Below, piece by piece: positions 27,134 to 36,660 of a stretch of 64,000 bases of DNA (position 1 is the stretch's first letter; every line of letters begins with the position of its first letter). The stretch lies in the NCBI GenBank assembly GCA_037138335.1, contig JBAXIO010000001.1:1-64000 (forward strand), in the 5' to 3' direction. The DNA is from CAIRDP01 sp037138335. Its GTDB lineage: Bacteria; Bacteroidota; Bacteroidia; Bacteroidales; FEN-979. The notes beneath the pieces are model-generated. The model did not search any database. It was not told the DNA's origin and saw nothing but the letters and a program-made list of their open reading frames with translations. Both the position numbers and the translations under genes were made by a program.

Positions 27134-28417
27134 TCATAAGGCGAAAAACAGCCCTATATGCCCCCAGGCATGCCACCACCTGTGGCTGAACTCAGGGCTC
27201 AGTAAGTTCTGTTCCAGTTCGATCCCGACCCCGCCAAAGGTCATGGTAAATCCCAGTGACGACTGGGTAATGATATTCGAAATGGCCGAAGCAGGAATGG
27301 TATACTCGCTGTTTGTGTTGATCATTCCCCCCTCCAGTGTGGCATCATAGGCAACAATCCTGGCCATGCCTTTCAAGGTGAAATAATACTGGGTAACCCT
27401 GGCTCCCCCGGCTTTAAGTATCCGTTTTTTTCTGATTCCCAGGTCGGAGAAATAATCGTTGAACCATCCCATCCTCAGGTTGAATCCTCCCCCGAAGTTA
27501 GTGTACAAAGTGCCTAACATTCCCGTTCCTGCCAGTATCAGCTGTAAATGTTCACTATTGACAACCCCTTTCTCCAGGGCAAAACTGTAATCAATAACGG
27601 CATCGGTACAGATCTGGTTTTCCCATCCGAGGGGCTCGTTGTTATATGGGACATATTTGTGAAAAAGGTCCTGTACCTTGCCTCCCAATGAAGGAGGGCC
27701 TATAACCCCCAGGTCCAGTTCGGAGGTCTGGCGGAAATGATGTGTTTCATCGTTTGTGACCTTGAAACTTCCGATATACAGGTAAGCCGAGTAAGGCCTG
27801 TCACCATACAATATGCCGGCTTTCTTCGTAGTTGAGGGAGTATACAGGTTCTGGACCAGCGAGAGCCCGTAGTAATTTTTTGCTTTGCTCCAGTAAGGCA
27901 GCAATATATGCTTAACAGGGTTGTCACTGATGGCCGGGGCCACGAAGTCGAACCTGATGCCGTTTGTGTAAAACTGGTCGGTGTAATCGAAAATATCATT
28001 GTCAAACCCTATTTTCAACAGCCTGTCGGGGCTCAGGCTTATTACAGAGCTGAAAATCGTATCTCCGCTTTGATGCAAAACCAGATCCCTGTTCAGGGGC
28101 TCCGACAGGTCGAGCTCGACCCCTTTTGCCCTCAGCATGGCAAGATTACACTGCCGTATTGAATCGGGCCGCTTTGTAGGGGTAATAATTACAACCCTGA
28201 CAGGCTTGCTCCTGTGTTTCTTATGTTTAGGAAGACTGATGCCGGAGAGGCCCTGCTTCCCTCCCTTTGCCGGTTCCCCATTATATTCACCTTTGCGGGT
28301 TCCCTCAACAATGGCTTTAAGCCTTGCAGGCGGGATGACCTTATTTTTCACTTTTCCTCCGCCAGAAGTACAGGACAAAAGAAAAACCAGGAGCACGGTG
28401 ATGACGGGAAGCCTCAT
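27134..28417 (-). CDS. LpxR-family lipid A 3'-O-deacylase (outer membrane)
   Basis: 427 residues. A lipoprotein-type signal (MRLPVITVLLVFLLSCTSGG) is followed by a basic linker and then the LpxR barrel: GFDNDIFDYTDQFYTNGIRFDF, with the Asp/Asn residues that bind Ca2+ and the active site, then YGDRPYSAYLYIG. LpxR enzymes remove the 3'-acyloxyacyl group from lipid A in the outer membrane. The gene lies 21 bases after lpxK, whose product works on the same molecule. Lipoprotein attachment and the extra N-terminal linker are unusual for LpxR. Confidence 0.8.
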   Translation of the reverse strand: MRLPVITVLLVFLLSCTSGGGKVKNKVIPPARLKAIVEGTRKGEYNGEPAKGGKQGLSGISLPKHKKHRSKPVRVVIITPTKRPDSIRQCNLAMLRAKGVELDLSEPLNRDLVLHQSGDTIFSSVISLSPDRLLKIGFDNDIFDYTDQFYTNGIRFDFVAPAISDNPVKHILLPYWSKAKNYYGLSLVQNLYTPSTTKKAGILYGDRPYSAYLYIGSFKVTNDETHHFRQTSELDLGVIGPPSLGGKVQDLFHKYVPYNNEPLGWENQICTDAVIDYSFALEKGVVNSEHLQLILAGTGMLGTLYTNFGGGFNLRMGWFNDYFSDLGIRKKRILKAGGARVTQYYFTLKGMARIVAYDATLEGGMINTNSEYTIPASAISNIITQSSLGFTMTFGGVGIELEQNLLSPEFSHRWWHAWGHIGLFFAL

Positions 28418-28438
28418 AAAGCCTGCAATTTAGCTAAA

Positions 28439-29503
28439 TCAAAGGCTTGTTTTATTCTTTTCTATGAAGCTTATAATATGCCTGTCGAAAAGATCTTTGT
28501 CGGTCCCGTGAAATTCAACACTTATCGGGATATAATAAACAGGCAGGTTCTTTAATGCAGGAAGAAGCTCAGCTGTCCTCAGCCTCATTGCATCCTTCTC
28601 AGTTGTAATAATTACCTTTTTCCTGGTGGGGATGTCGTTGAACCTGCTCACGATATCCTGGATGTCGTTCTCAGTAAAGGCATGATGATCGCCAAAGCCC
28701 ATCACTATCACATTGGAACAGAGCCTTTCGATATGTTCCTGCAGAAGGCTGTAATCGGCAATGCCTGTAAGGAGAAGGATACTGGCTAATTTGAGCGGGA
28801 TGACCGGCTCAGCGGTTTCCGACAGGGGATAAGGTTCACCGTAGTTGATGTAGGAAAAAAAGACCTTCTGCTGATTTTGGGGCGCAATCTCATCAAGTAT
28901 CCTCCTTTTTGAAATAGGAGAAAAAATTTTCGGTGTTTTTGTCACAATGATAATGTCGGCCCTGTTTGCCCCCTGGCGGAATTCCCTGAGTGTCCCTGAT
29001 GGAACTACATGGTCTTCGGTGTATAACCTGGAATTGGTTGTCAGGAGTATGGATAAGCCCGGCCTCACATACCGGTGCTGAAAAGCGTCATCCAGCAATA
29101 TTACGCCGAGGTCGGGATATTTGTTGAAAAGGTTGGTAATCCCCCTCTTCCTGTTCTCGTCAACCGCAACCCTGATGTCAGCGAATTTCCTGATAAGTTG
29201 AAGCGGCTCATCTCCAATATACTTGACATTTGACCGCTTCGAGCCGATGATAAACCCCTTGCTTTCCCGCCCGTAACCACGGCTTAAGGTAGCCACGGAA
29301 TATAAAGGAGAGAGGAGGCGGATAAGATATTCAATGTGAGGGGTCTTGCCGGTACCTCCCATGGAAAGGTTCCCGACAGAGATTACCGGTTTTTCGAAAC
29401 GTGCCGATGGTAATATCCTCAGGTCAAACAATAAGTTCCTGACCAGCATTACGAATCCGTAGAGAAGGGAAAAAGGATATAATATGTACTGCAGCAGTTG
29501 CAT
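28439..29503 (-). CDS. lpxK: Tetraacyldisaccharide 4'-kinase
   Basis: Adds the 4'-phosphate to the lipid A precursor. 354 residues, family length. One N-terminal membrane helix (YILYPFSLLYGFVMLVRNLLF) then SVGNLSMGGTGKTPHIEYL with the P-loop, LSRGYGRESKG, VILLDDAFQHRYV and the C-terminal IITTEKDAMRL. A kinase implies that lipid A is phosphorylated at least transiently. lpxR-like follows at once. Confidence 0.96.
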   Translation of the reverse strand: MQLLQYILYPFSLLYGFVMLVRNLLFDLRILPSARFEKPVISVGNLSMGGTGKTPHIEYLIRLLSPLYSVATLSRGYGRESKGFIIGSKRSNVKYIGDEPLQLIRKFADIRVAVDENRKRGITNLFNKYPDLGVILLDDAFQHRYVRPGLSILLTTNSRLYTEDHVVPSGTLREFRQGANRADIIIVTKTPKIFSPISKRRILDEIAPQNQQKVFFSYINYGEPYPLSETAEPVIPLKLASILLLTGIADYSLLQEHIERLCSNVIVMGFGDHHAFTENDIQDIVSRFNDIPTRKKVIITTEKDAMRLRTAELLPALKNLPVYYIPISVEFHGTDKDLFDRHIISFIEKNKTSL

Positions 29504-29553
29504 CTCAGGCCGGAAAATTAAGAAAAAAAATGAAATGTAAGGTTACTGGAGGG

Positions 29554-29949
29554 TTAAATATGATTGGCCTCTTTCAGAATGTACCTGAGATTTTTTAACA
29601 GTTCTGATATGCCGGTTTCCAGTTTGCTGGTTTTGACAATGAAATCAGAAGCCCCCGATTCAAGCAGTTTCATCGCCAGAACAGGATCGGCCGAGGAAGA
29701 AAAATAAATTATATTTACTTCCGGATAATTGTCTTTAACCTTTCTAAGGAAGTCAAAACCGGTATAATTGCCGATATCATAGTCGGTGATGATAATATCG
29801 GGGGCCATGTTCTTTTCAATCCTGTACAAACATTCCTGGCCGTTTGGAAAGTTTTGAACCTGGCTGAATTTATTGATGTTCAGATGGTACTTGATCAGGC
29901 TGTTGTGGATAGGGTTCCTGTCGACAATAAAGATTCTTGGTATTTGCAT
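29554..29949 (-). CDS. Single-domain response regulator
   Basis: 131 residues, only a CheY-like receiver. Acceptor Asp in PDIIITDYDIGNYTG (about residue 56), conserved Ser in IIYFSSSAD and Lys in DFIVKTSKLE. The first acidic pocket reads IFIVDRNP with a single Asp where many receivers have two. No output domain or partner histidine kinase is nearby. It reads in the same direction as lpxK 50 bases downstream but probably has its own role. Confidence 0.85.
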   Translation of the reverse strand: MQIPRIFIVDRNPIHNSLIKYHLNINKFSQVQNFPNGQECLYRIEKNMAPDIIITDYDIGNYTGFDFLRKVKDNYPEVNIIYFSSSADPVLAMKLLESGASDFIVKTSKLETGISELLKNLRYILKEANHI

Positions 29950-30074
29950 GGTGACCTGACCAGGTTTTTTACTAGGGGCAAATATTGAAAATAATTGAGC
30001 GTTTTTGTATTGTGTTTCTGAAAACTTGTAAACAACTTACTAACATGAAATCAGCTGTAAATCGTTGAATTCCT

Positions 30075-30082
30075 TATTTTTG
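30075..30082 (+). promoter_or_regulatory. Promoter -7 element before Nif3-family gene
   Basis: TATTTTTG lies 18 bases before the ATG at 30101. It falls inside the longer TTG-started reading frame (30065), which argues for the shorter protein. Confidence 0.45.
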
Positions 30083-30100
30083 AACCGTAAATTTATTGAT

Positions 30101-31195
30101 ATGAAACTGAAAGAGCTGACGTCCTTCCTTGAAACCATTGCACCCCTGGCATTCCAGGAAGATTATGATAATGCCGGATTGCTTACCGGGATCCCTGAAC
30201 AGGAGATAAGTGCGGCCTTGTTATGTCTTGATATAACACCAGGCATTATTGATGAAGCCCTGGGCAGGGATTGCAACCTGATCATCTCACATCATCCTTT
30301 TATTTTCCGCGGACTGAAGAAGGTCGAAGCGGGAAAAACCGAATCTGACATCCTTGTAAGGCTTATCAAACATGATATTGCAGTGTATGCAATCCATACG
30401 AACCTGGATAATGCCACAGGGGGGATAAATGAGTTCCTCTGCAGGAAGCTTGGGGTTTCGAGGATGAAGATCCTCAGGGAGAGACCCGGGATGCTTTCGA
30501 AACTTGTAACCTTTTGTCCTGTTGGCTATGCCGATAAAGTACGACAGTCCTTATTCGACGCTGGTGCAGGTGTCATAGGGAATTATGATTTCTGCAGCTT
30601 TAATATACCCGGGAAAGGCACATTCAGGGCTTCTTCTGATGCCAATCCGTTTGTCGGCCAGGCTAATTCCTTTCATTCGGAGGATGAAACAAGGATAGAA
30701 GTTGTTTTCCCCGACTATATTAAAAGCAAACTTATCAGGGCTTTGCTTGCAACCCATCCTTACGAAGAGGTTGCCTATGATATTTACTCCCTTGCCAACA
30801 CATTTCCCGGCTGCGGGGCAGGGATAATAGGCGAATTGGAAAAGCCCCGGGATCCGGCTGACTTTCTTTCCCTTGTTAAACAAAAGTTGAACATAAAGAT
30901 GATAAGGCATACCATCCTGCCTGCAGGAAAAATTCAAAAGGTGGCGGTTTGCAGCGGATCAGGCAGTTTCCTGATTCCAGACGCATTGAAAGCCGGGGCG
31001 GATGTTTTAATTACCGCTGATGTTAAATATCATGATTTTTTTGATGCAAACGGGGCTATCCTGATTGCCGATATAGGACATTATGAGAGCGAGCAATGGA
31101 TAAAAGACCTATTGACTGAAAGATTAATTGAAAAATTTCCTACCTTTGCAGTCCTTTCTTCAGGACTGAATACAAATCCTGTTAATTATTTATAA
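30101..31195 (+). CDS. Nif3-like dinuclear metal centre protein (YqfO type)
   Basis: 364 residues. N-terminal part MKLKELTSFLETIAPLAFQEDYDNAGLL with the family's metal ligands in LIISHHPFIF and IYAIHTNLDNA; C-terminal part with GADVLITADVKYHDFFDA and LIADIGHYESEQW. A central insert (about residues 130-230) resembles the CutA/PII-like domain seen in YqfO. NIF3 proteins bind two metal ions; their reaction is unproven. Start chosen at ATG 30101, not TTG 30065, because the -7 promoter element lies between. The zinc-ribbon gene follows 8 bases later, a common Bacteroidota pairing. Confidence 0.92.
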   Translation: MKLKELTSFLETIAPLAFQEDYDNAGLLTGIPEQEISAALLCLDITPGIIDEALGRDCNLIISHHPFIFRGLKKVEAGKTESDILVRLIKHDIAVYAIHTNLDNATGGINEFLCRKLGVSRMKILRERPGMLSKLVTFCPVGYADKVRQSLFDAGAGVIGNYDFCSFNIPGKGTFRASSDANPFVGQANSFHSEDETRIEVVFPDYIKSKLIRALLATHPYEEVAYDIYSLANTFPGCGAGIIGELEKPRDPADFLSLVKQKLNIKMIRHTILPAGKIQKVAVCSGSGSFLIPDALKAGADVLITADVKYHDFFDANGAILIADIGHYESEQWIKDLLTERLIEKFPTFAVLSSGLNTNPVNYL

Positions 31196-31203
31196 AGCAT
31201 TAT

Positions 31204-32136
31204 ATGGCAAAGACAAAAGGAGAACCTATTGCAACCTCAAAGCCTTCGAAGATGGCTAAAAAGCCGGCCGTAAAGGAAGTAACGGAAACCGTTAAGCCGG
31301 AACCCAAAGAAACCAAAAAGAAGTCAGCACCGGCAAAAGAGGAAAAACCTGCTGAAAAGGTCCACTCAAAAGCAAAAACCCAGGGTGTTGATGATAAGGT
31401 TGAAGTATCGATTGAGAAGAAACTGATTGCGTTATACAGTCTTCAGCAAATTGATTCCCAGGTTGACAAGATCAGGATTATCAGGGGGGAACTTCCGCTT
31501 GAGGTCCAGGACCTTGAAGATGAGATTGCAGGCCTCGAAACCCGTGTTGACAATTACATACAGGAAACTGTGGCCGTTGAGAAATCAATCGCCGAGAAAA
31601 AGATATTTATCAAGGATTGCCATGCCCTGATCAAAAAATATGAAGATCAGCAAATGAATGTCAGGAATAACCGTGAATATGATTCTCTTACCAAAGAGAT
31701 TGAATTTCAGAACCTGGAGATCCAGCTGGCCGAAAAGCGGATAAAGGAATTCCAGGCTTCGATGGAGATTAAATCGGAAGAGATCGAACGTTACCAGAAA
31801 CTCCTGGCCGATCGCAAAAACGATCTTGAGATCAAAAAGAATGAACTCGATGATATCATTGCTGAAACCGAAAAGGAAGAGCAGGACCTTATATCGAATT
31901 CTGAGAAGAACCGCAAATACATAGAGGAGAGGCTTTTAACAGCTTATACCCGGATCCGTAAGAATGCCAGGAACGGCCTGGCCGTTGTACAGATCGAACG
32001 CGATGCCTGCGGCGGGTGTTTTAACAAAATACCTCCACAGCACCAGCTTGATATCCGTATGCATAAGAAAATAATTGTTTGTGAATATTGCGGCAGGATC
32101 CTTGTCGATGATGAAATTGTGAAAAGCGTGCGCTGA
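31204..32136 (+). CDS. Zinc-ribbon coiled-coil protein (CdsZ/DUF164-like)
   Basis: 310 residues in three parts. Residues 1-75 are low-complexity Lys/Pro/Ala/Glu, presumably disordered. About 75-250 form a long coiled coil (NLEIQLAEKRIKEFQASMEI region). The C-terminus holds a four-Cys zinc ribbon: CGGCFNKIPPQ and CEYCGRILVDD. This is the architecture of the DUF164/C4-type zinc ribbon proteins, which pair with Nif3-family genes. Role probably nucleic-acid or ribosome related, but not established here. Its stop overlaps the next ATG (TGATG). Confidence 0.85.
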   Translation: MAKTKGEPIATSKPSKMAKKPAVKEVTETVKPEPKETKKKSAPAKEEKPAEKVHSKAKTQGVDDKVEVSIEKKLIALYSLQQIDSQVDKIRIIRGELPLEVQDLEDEIAGLETRVDNYIQETVAVEKSIAEKKIFIKDCHALIKKYEDQQMNVRNNREYDSLTKEIEFQNLEIQLAEKRIKEFQASMEIKSEEIERYQKLLADRKNDLEIKKNELDDIIAETEKEEQDLISNSEKNRKYIEERLLTAYTRIRKNARNGLAVVQIERDACGGCFNKIPPQHQLDIRMHKKIIVCEYCGRILVDDEIVKSVR

Positions 32137-33668
32137 TGTGCCCTTCTCATAAAAGACCAAAGGCCCGGTTCAGCATAATTTTCCTGCTTGTCTGGGCTTT
32201 TTTATTTGCTTCATATTCTTCATTTTCCCAATATAACTATACACCTGGTTGCCAGAAGGCTTACCAGGCGATTCTGAACCTTCAATTCCAGGAAGCACGG
32301 CAACTGATATCTTCTGAGAAATCTTCCGACCATCTGAACCTCATCCCTGTTTATCTTGAAAATTATATCGACTACCTGACCCTGTTCATAGGGGAGGATC
32401 ACAGCCAGTATGATCAGATCAGGCCCGGGTTCATGGCCCGGCTGGATGCACTCGGGAAAGGAATGAATACTTCTCCGTATTTCAACTTCTGCCTTGGGGA
32501 GTCAAATCTTCAGTTGGCTTTTGTACAGCTGAAATTCGGGGAATATACACAGGCGGCGCTGAGGGTTCGAAAGGCAAATCAGTATTTTAATGAGAATGCC
32601 AGGCGCTTCCCCGATTTTTTACCGAACAATATTGGCCTTGGCATTACACATTTTTTTGGCGGGCTTGTTCCCGACAGTTACAAATGGCTTGCAAACCTCA
32701 TGGGGATAAGCGGCTCGGTAAGCCTTGGGCTCGGGGAGCTAAGATCCGTTGCGAATTATAGCGGGAACGATGTGATTTATAATCAATTCAAGCCACAGGC
32801 GCTGCTTTACATGGCCATGGCCAGTGTGAACCTCGGGAAAGATAAGAGTGAAGCCCTCAAAGTGGTCGAACTTTTCAGCAACAGCAATTCAATCCAGAGC
32901 CCTCTTATAACTTTTGCCAGGGCCAGCATATTAATGAAGAACGGGATGAATGAAAAAGCCCTCGAAATACTGGTGCAAAGACCGCACGAACCCGGGTCGT
33001 TCCCGTTTTATTTTCTTGATTTTATGGAAGGGAATGCCAGGCTTAACTCTTTGGATACCACGGCACTGAAGAACTATTATTATTTTCTTGGACATTTCAG
33101 GGGTTTGCATTACGTTAAATCGGCCTGGCAGAAAATTGGCTGGCTGCAGTTCATCAAAGGTGATACTGCCGGGTACCGTCAGGCCATGGCGAAAGTGCTA
33201 TCCGGCGGAACTGCCAGCGGGGAGGAAGACAAGCAGGCGCTTTATGAAGCCCAGTTGAAACAGCTTCCGAACCTTATCATGCTAAGGGCCCGGCTGCTTT
33301 TTGACGGCGGATATTATGACAAGGCTGCGGCGGAATTACTGAACCGGTCCACAAAAACATTCTTATTTTCAAAAAAAGACCTGGTTGAGTATTCTTACCG
33401 TTTAGGCAGGATTTATCACGAATCGGGGAATCCCGTCAAGGCCCTGGGATATTACAGGATTACCATTCAGAGGGGGAAGAATGAGCCCTGGTACTATGCT
33501 GCAGCCTCAGCTTTGCAGATGGGCTTTATTTATGAAAATAACGGGGAACCGGTGAAGGCCGACAGCGCTTATCATGTATGCCTTGAATGCAAGCCGGCCG
33601 AATATAAAAACAGCCTCAGCCTGAAGGCCAAGGCTGGAATAAGCAGGATCAGGCAGAACAGTCATTAA
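32136..33668 (+). CDS. Secreted TPR-type protein, unknown function
   Basis: 510 residues with a signal peptide (SIIFLLVWAFLFASYSSFSQ) and a body of helical repeats: KPQALLYMAMASVNLGKDKSEAL, LGRIYHESGNPVKALGYYR and MGFIYENNGEPVKADSAYHVC are TPR-like. No enzyme motif was seen. Start codon overlaps the preceding stop by one base. The stop shares the tetramer TTAA with the convergent FadL-type gene. Confidence 0.75.
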   Translation: MCPSHKRPKARFSIIFLLVWAFLFASYSSFSQYNYTPGCQKAYQAILNLQFQEARQLISSEKSSDHLNLIPVYLENYIDYLTLFIGEDHSQYDQIRPGFMARLDALGKGMNTSPYFNFCLGESNLQLAFVQLKFGEYTQAALRVRKANQYFNENARRFPDFLPNNIGLGITHFFGGLVPDSYKWLANLMGISGSVSLGLGELRSVANYSGNDVIYNQFKPQALLYMAMASVNLGKDKSEALKVVELFSNSNSIQSPLITFARASILMKNGMNEKALEILVQRPHEPGSFPFYFLDFMEGNARLNSLDTTALKNYYYFLGHFRGLHYVKSAWQKIGWLQFIKGDTAGYRQAMAKVLSGGTASGEEDKQALYEAQLKQLPNLIMLRARLLFDGGYYDKAAAELLNRSTKTFLFSKKDLVEYSYRLGRIYHESGNPVKALGYYRITIQRGKNEPWYYAAASALQMGFIYENNGEPVKADSAYHVCLECKPAEYKNSLSLKAKAGISRIRQNSH

Positions 33669-35122
33669 AACCTGAACCCTATGGTTGTCAGGACCGTACT
33701 GGTCGTATAGGTGTTTGTTGACGGGACCATGCCTGCATAGTTATACAGGTAGTACTCTTCTTTTGACTGGGCCCACTGGTAAGTGAGGTCGGCATAAAAA
33801 TGCTTGATCCTGTAACCTAGTCCTCCCGAGAGGGTATAACGTGCCCCGTCAACTCCCGAAACCGTATATGGATTGCTGAAATAAGCCGCACCTGCCCTTA
33901 TCCTGAAATCGGCTATCCTCCATTCGGTTCCAGCACGGATGTTCCCCCATGACTGAAAACTGCCTGCAATTTCATCATTGACCGTTGTATATCCGTAACC
34001 GGATGAATTGAGTTTGGCCTGGGAATAGTTGACATATTCATATTCTGCACTCACCAGGCCGAATTTCCCGATAATAAATGCAAGGCTTCCTATGGCCCTC
34101 CAGGGTGTTCTCATATAATAATTATAATCGCCGACGGGGGAATTGATCACGCCGTTCCACTGTGTGGAATCTTTAAAATAGGATGTAGTGGTTGAATACC
34201 AATGATCATGCATGTTGGAATACCATGTTGGAGTGTGAACGGCTGCACCGATCCTCAGCCATGCAAAAGGACGGTAGATCAAGCCTCCTTTAAGGACAAA
34301 ACCGGTTCCATGAGTTTCCAGGTGGTAGTCGTAATACATAGATCTCAGGTAAGGAATGGTATCCCCTTTATTTGACTCTGAATAGGTAGAATTTTCATAA
34401 TACCTGATGAACGGCACCCCGAATGTGATCCCGAAATACAGCTTATCGCTTAGGTTTGCGCCCAAAGTGATATCGAATTCGTTTATTGAGCCGAAGGTAT
34501 TCACCTGTTTCGACTGCCATGCACCTCCGTGAGGCTGGTCGCTGGTATAGGATTTGCTTCCGGCGTCCCAATAAATCAATGCCGCATCATAGGCAGGTCC
34601 AATGTCAAAGGGATAATCTGAAGGTACTGCTCCGGGTGTCTTGTTAAGTTTATCGGTATAGACATTTAAGAGGGAGCTGTTATGATTCGGTCCTGAAATC
34701 GAGAAGGAAGAGTTGAAGTCGTTCTGCCTGTTCATCCCGAAGGCCACATTGAAGTTCCGGAAAGGCCCGGCTGCCCCTGCCTGGGGCTTGAATGTGAAGA
34801 CAAAACCCATATTGCCCATGCCAACATTCACTACGTTATTGGTATTCATTTGTTTAAGGTAGTCTGTCCGGACTCCTTCTACCGATGGTGCTATGGTCAT
34901 CGAGAATTCTGATCCCTGGTAGAGCCCAATCCCGGCAGGGTTTACTGCCAGGGCTGAGAAATCAGCACCCAAAGCGCCGAATGCCCCGCCTGTTCCAACA
35001 AACCTTGCGGTTCCGGAGTAGTATATCCTTGAATACCTGAGCACATCTGAAGATGTTTGGTTAAAGGCAGTCTGTGCAAACAGCAGAGTGATGAAAATGA
35101 CTGTCAGTTTTTTCATATTCAT
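33665..35122 (-). CDS. FadL/OmpP1-type outer membrane porin
   Basis: 485 residues with a signal peptide (KKLTVIFITLLFAQTAFNQ) and beta-barrel-like alternating sequence ending in the aromatic F-R-F terminus (TTIGFRF), the classical outer membrane insertion signal. The segment YYSGTARFVGTGGAFGALGADFSALAVNPAGIGLYQGSEFS is the hallmark N-terminal hatch of the OmpP1/FadL/TodX family, which takes up hydrophobic compounds. The upstream low-complexity lipoprotein gene lies 32 bases away and reads in the same direction. Confidence 0.88.
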   Translation of the reverse strand: MNMKKLTVIFITLLFAQTAFNQTSSDVLRYSRIYYSGTARFVGTGGAFGALGADFSALAVNPAGIGLYQGSEFSMTIAPSVEGVRTDYLKQMNTNNVVNVGMGNMGFVFTFKPQAGAAGPFRNFNVAFGMNRQNDFNSSFSISGPNHNSSLLNVYTDKLNKTPGAVPSDYPFDIGPAYDAALIYWDAGSKSYTSDQPHGGAWQSKQVNTFGSINEFDITLGANLSDKLYFGITFGVPFIRYYENSTYSESNKGDTIPYLRSMYYDYHLETHGTGFVLKGGLIYRPFAWLRIGAAVHTPTWYSNMHDHWYSTTTSYFKDSTQWNGVINSPVGDYNYYMRTPWRAIGSLAFIIGKFGLVSAEYEYVNYSQAKLNSSGYGYTTVNDEIAGSFQSWGNIRAGTEWRIADFRIRAGAAYFSNPYTVSGVDGARYTLSGGLGYRIKHFYADLTYQWAQSKEEYYLYNYAGMVPSTNTYTTSTVLTTIGFRF

Positions 35123-35154
35123 AGTATTTTTAGCAATTGGAATGTTTGGTTGTA

Positions 35155-36570
35155 TTATTTTCTCGGGCTTCCGCCACCGCCGCCACCGCCGCCGGAACGG
35201 CTTCCGCCACCGCCACCGCTGTAACCGCCACCGCCTGAGCGGCCCCCGCCTGATGGAGCCGAATAAGAGGGGGAAGAATGGGAAGGTGTTGAAGAGCCGG
35301 GGGAATAACTTCTTGAAGGAGAAGAACTGCCCGGGGAATAATTCCTCGGGGAACTGTATTGCCGTGTACCCGAGCCTGTCGAACTGCTTCTTGTCCCTGA
35401 AGGGGAAACATATCCCCTCTGGTCAACCGAAGATCCCCCGCGGTTGCCGGTTGATGTTCCTTGGCGCCCTGCGGAATTCTGGGACTGCACACGGGGATTG
35501 ATATATTCCTGGCTAGAGCGTGCCTGCCTGTAACTGCCTGGTGTGTAGTTCTGTACCTGCCCCTGGCGCTGGGCCGGTGTTGTACCGGGCTGGGCATATC
35601 TTGGTGCGGGCTGCTGTCTTGTTTCACGGTAAGCATTGTTACTGCCGGTGTTCCTGCTATAAGTCCCCTGCCTGTCGTTTGAAGGGCGGGTGTAATGGTA
35701 ACGCTCCTGGGATGCAGGTGGTCTGCGCTGCGTGGTCACAGGATCAGTACTCCGAACTCCCGGTGAAGGCTGGGTACCTGTACGTGTTGTGACAGGATCT
35801 CCATTGCGGTTAGAGGGTGAGGGCGATGTGCCGGACCGAACGGAAGATGGAGGCAGTGAACGGTCGTTTGCATTAACAACTGCTCCTCGCCCGTTCCTCG
35901 CGGTGGAAGCAGGATTGGAAACTTCTCCCCGGCTGTTACGGGAATAGGCTGAGTTGGTAACAACACTCTCCCTGTGCCCGTAATATGAATTATAATATCC
36001 GTTCCCTTCCCCATAATAAGGATTATAGCAGCAATAACAATAAGGATTATAACCCCAGTAAGGGTAACCCCAGTAATAGGAATCCCAGCCAAAACCCCAT
36101 CCATAATACGGGTAACCCCATCCATAATACGGGTAACCCCAGCCATAAGAAGGATAGCCCCAGCCGAAACCCATCGAAAAGGAAGGATCATAAAAGCCTC
36201 CCCCGTAACCGAAGTTAATGGAGACATTCGGATTGCTTGAGTAGATCACAGTTGTATCGGACGTGGTGTTGTCAAAATAACTTTTTGTGCTTTGGGGATG
36301 CTGGAACTTCTGCAACCTGTCGGCATAGGAAATATCACTGTAATCCAGGGTTGCTGCCTTTGCAAGGCTGTCTGGGGCGGCTTTGGCCTGGTCGGCGGCC
36401 AGAGCAGAAGTCAGATCCTGGTTGTAATTGGGTGATTTGGCCGGCTGGCTCTTTTGACGGGCAGGAGTAGAATATACGTCGTCGTTATTTACCGAAAGGG
36501 CCTGCTGCTGCGTTTTACAGGCGCTCACCAGGAGGCTGATGATCACTGCTATAAATGCTACTCTTTTCAT
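35155..36570 (-). CDS. Low-complexity Tyr/Gly/Trp- and Ser/Arg/Gly-rich lipoprotein
   Basis: About 471 residues, unrecognised. Lipoprotein signal KRVAFIAVIISLLVSACKT. The middle has a run of YGWGYP units (about residues 130-165) followed by a Tyr/Cys-rich stretch; the C-terminal half is almost wholly Ser/Arg/Gly/Pro and ends in poly-Gly (RSGGGGG). This predicts a disordered envelope protein with possible self-association, but function is unknown. ATG 36570 was chosen over a TTG 24 bases upstream since it sits directly before the signal. Composition makes homology searches unreliable. Confidence 0.65.
   Translation of the reverse strand: MKRVAFIAVIISLLVSACKTQQQALSVNNDDVYSTPARQKSQPAKSPNYNQDLTSALAADQAKAAPDSLAKAATLDYSDISYADRLQKFQHPQSTKSYFDNTTSDTTVIYSSNPNVSINFGYGGGFYDPSFSMGFGWGYPSYGWGYPYYGWGYPYYGWGFGWDSYYWGYPYWGYNPYCYCCYNPYYGEGNGYYNSYYGHRESVVTNSAYSRNSRGEVSNPASTARNGRGAVVNANDRSLPPSSVRSGTSPSPSNRNGDPVTTRTGTQPSPGVRSTDPVTTQRRPPASQERYHYTRPSNDRQGTYSRNTGSNNAYRETRQQPAPRYAQPGTTPAQRQGQVQNYTPGSYRQARSSQEYINPRVQSQNSAGRQGTSTGNRGGSSVDQRGYVSPSGTRSSSTGSGTRQYSSPRNYSPGSSSPSRSYSPGSSTPSHSSPSYSAPSGGGRSGGGGYSGGGGGSRSGGGGGGGGSPRK
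36095..36136. repeat. Perfect 21-bp tandem repeat in lipoprotein gene
   Basis: Two adjacent 21 base copies start at 36095 and 36116. Each encodes seven residues of the aromatic/Gly motif (YGWGYPY), showing that the protein repeat has expanded by DNA duplication. Confidence 0.8.
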
Positions 36571-36601
36571 GGCTTGGGTTCCTTTATGTTTCAATTTTTC
36601 G

Positions 36602-36609
36602 TACTTTTG
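36602..36609 (+). promoter_or_regulatory. Promoter -7 element before proS
   Basis: TACTTTTG matches TAnnTTTG, 51 bases before the ATG. A TTG at 36574 is a little far (25 bases) for a -33 box. Confidence 0.4.
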
Positions 36610-36660
36610 CTGGGCTTATATAAGCTAAAGAAAACAGCAAATATCATACCAAAGTATTAA

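Noticed and set aside
30065..30100. TTG start for the Nif3 protein
   Set aside because: The -7 promoter element lies inside this stretch and the usual N-terminus begins at MKLKEL.
35130..36470. Several open frames overlapping the low-complexity lipoprotein gene
   Set aside because: They arise from its repetitive GC-rich sequence and have no start context or recognisable content.
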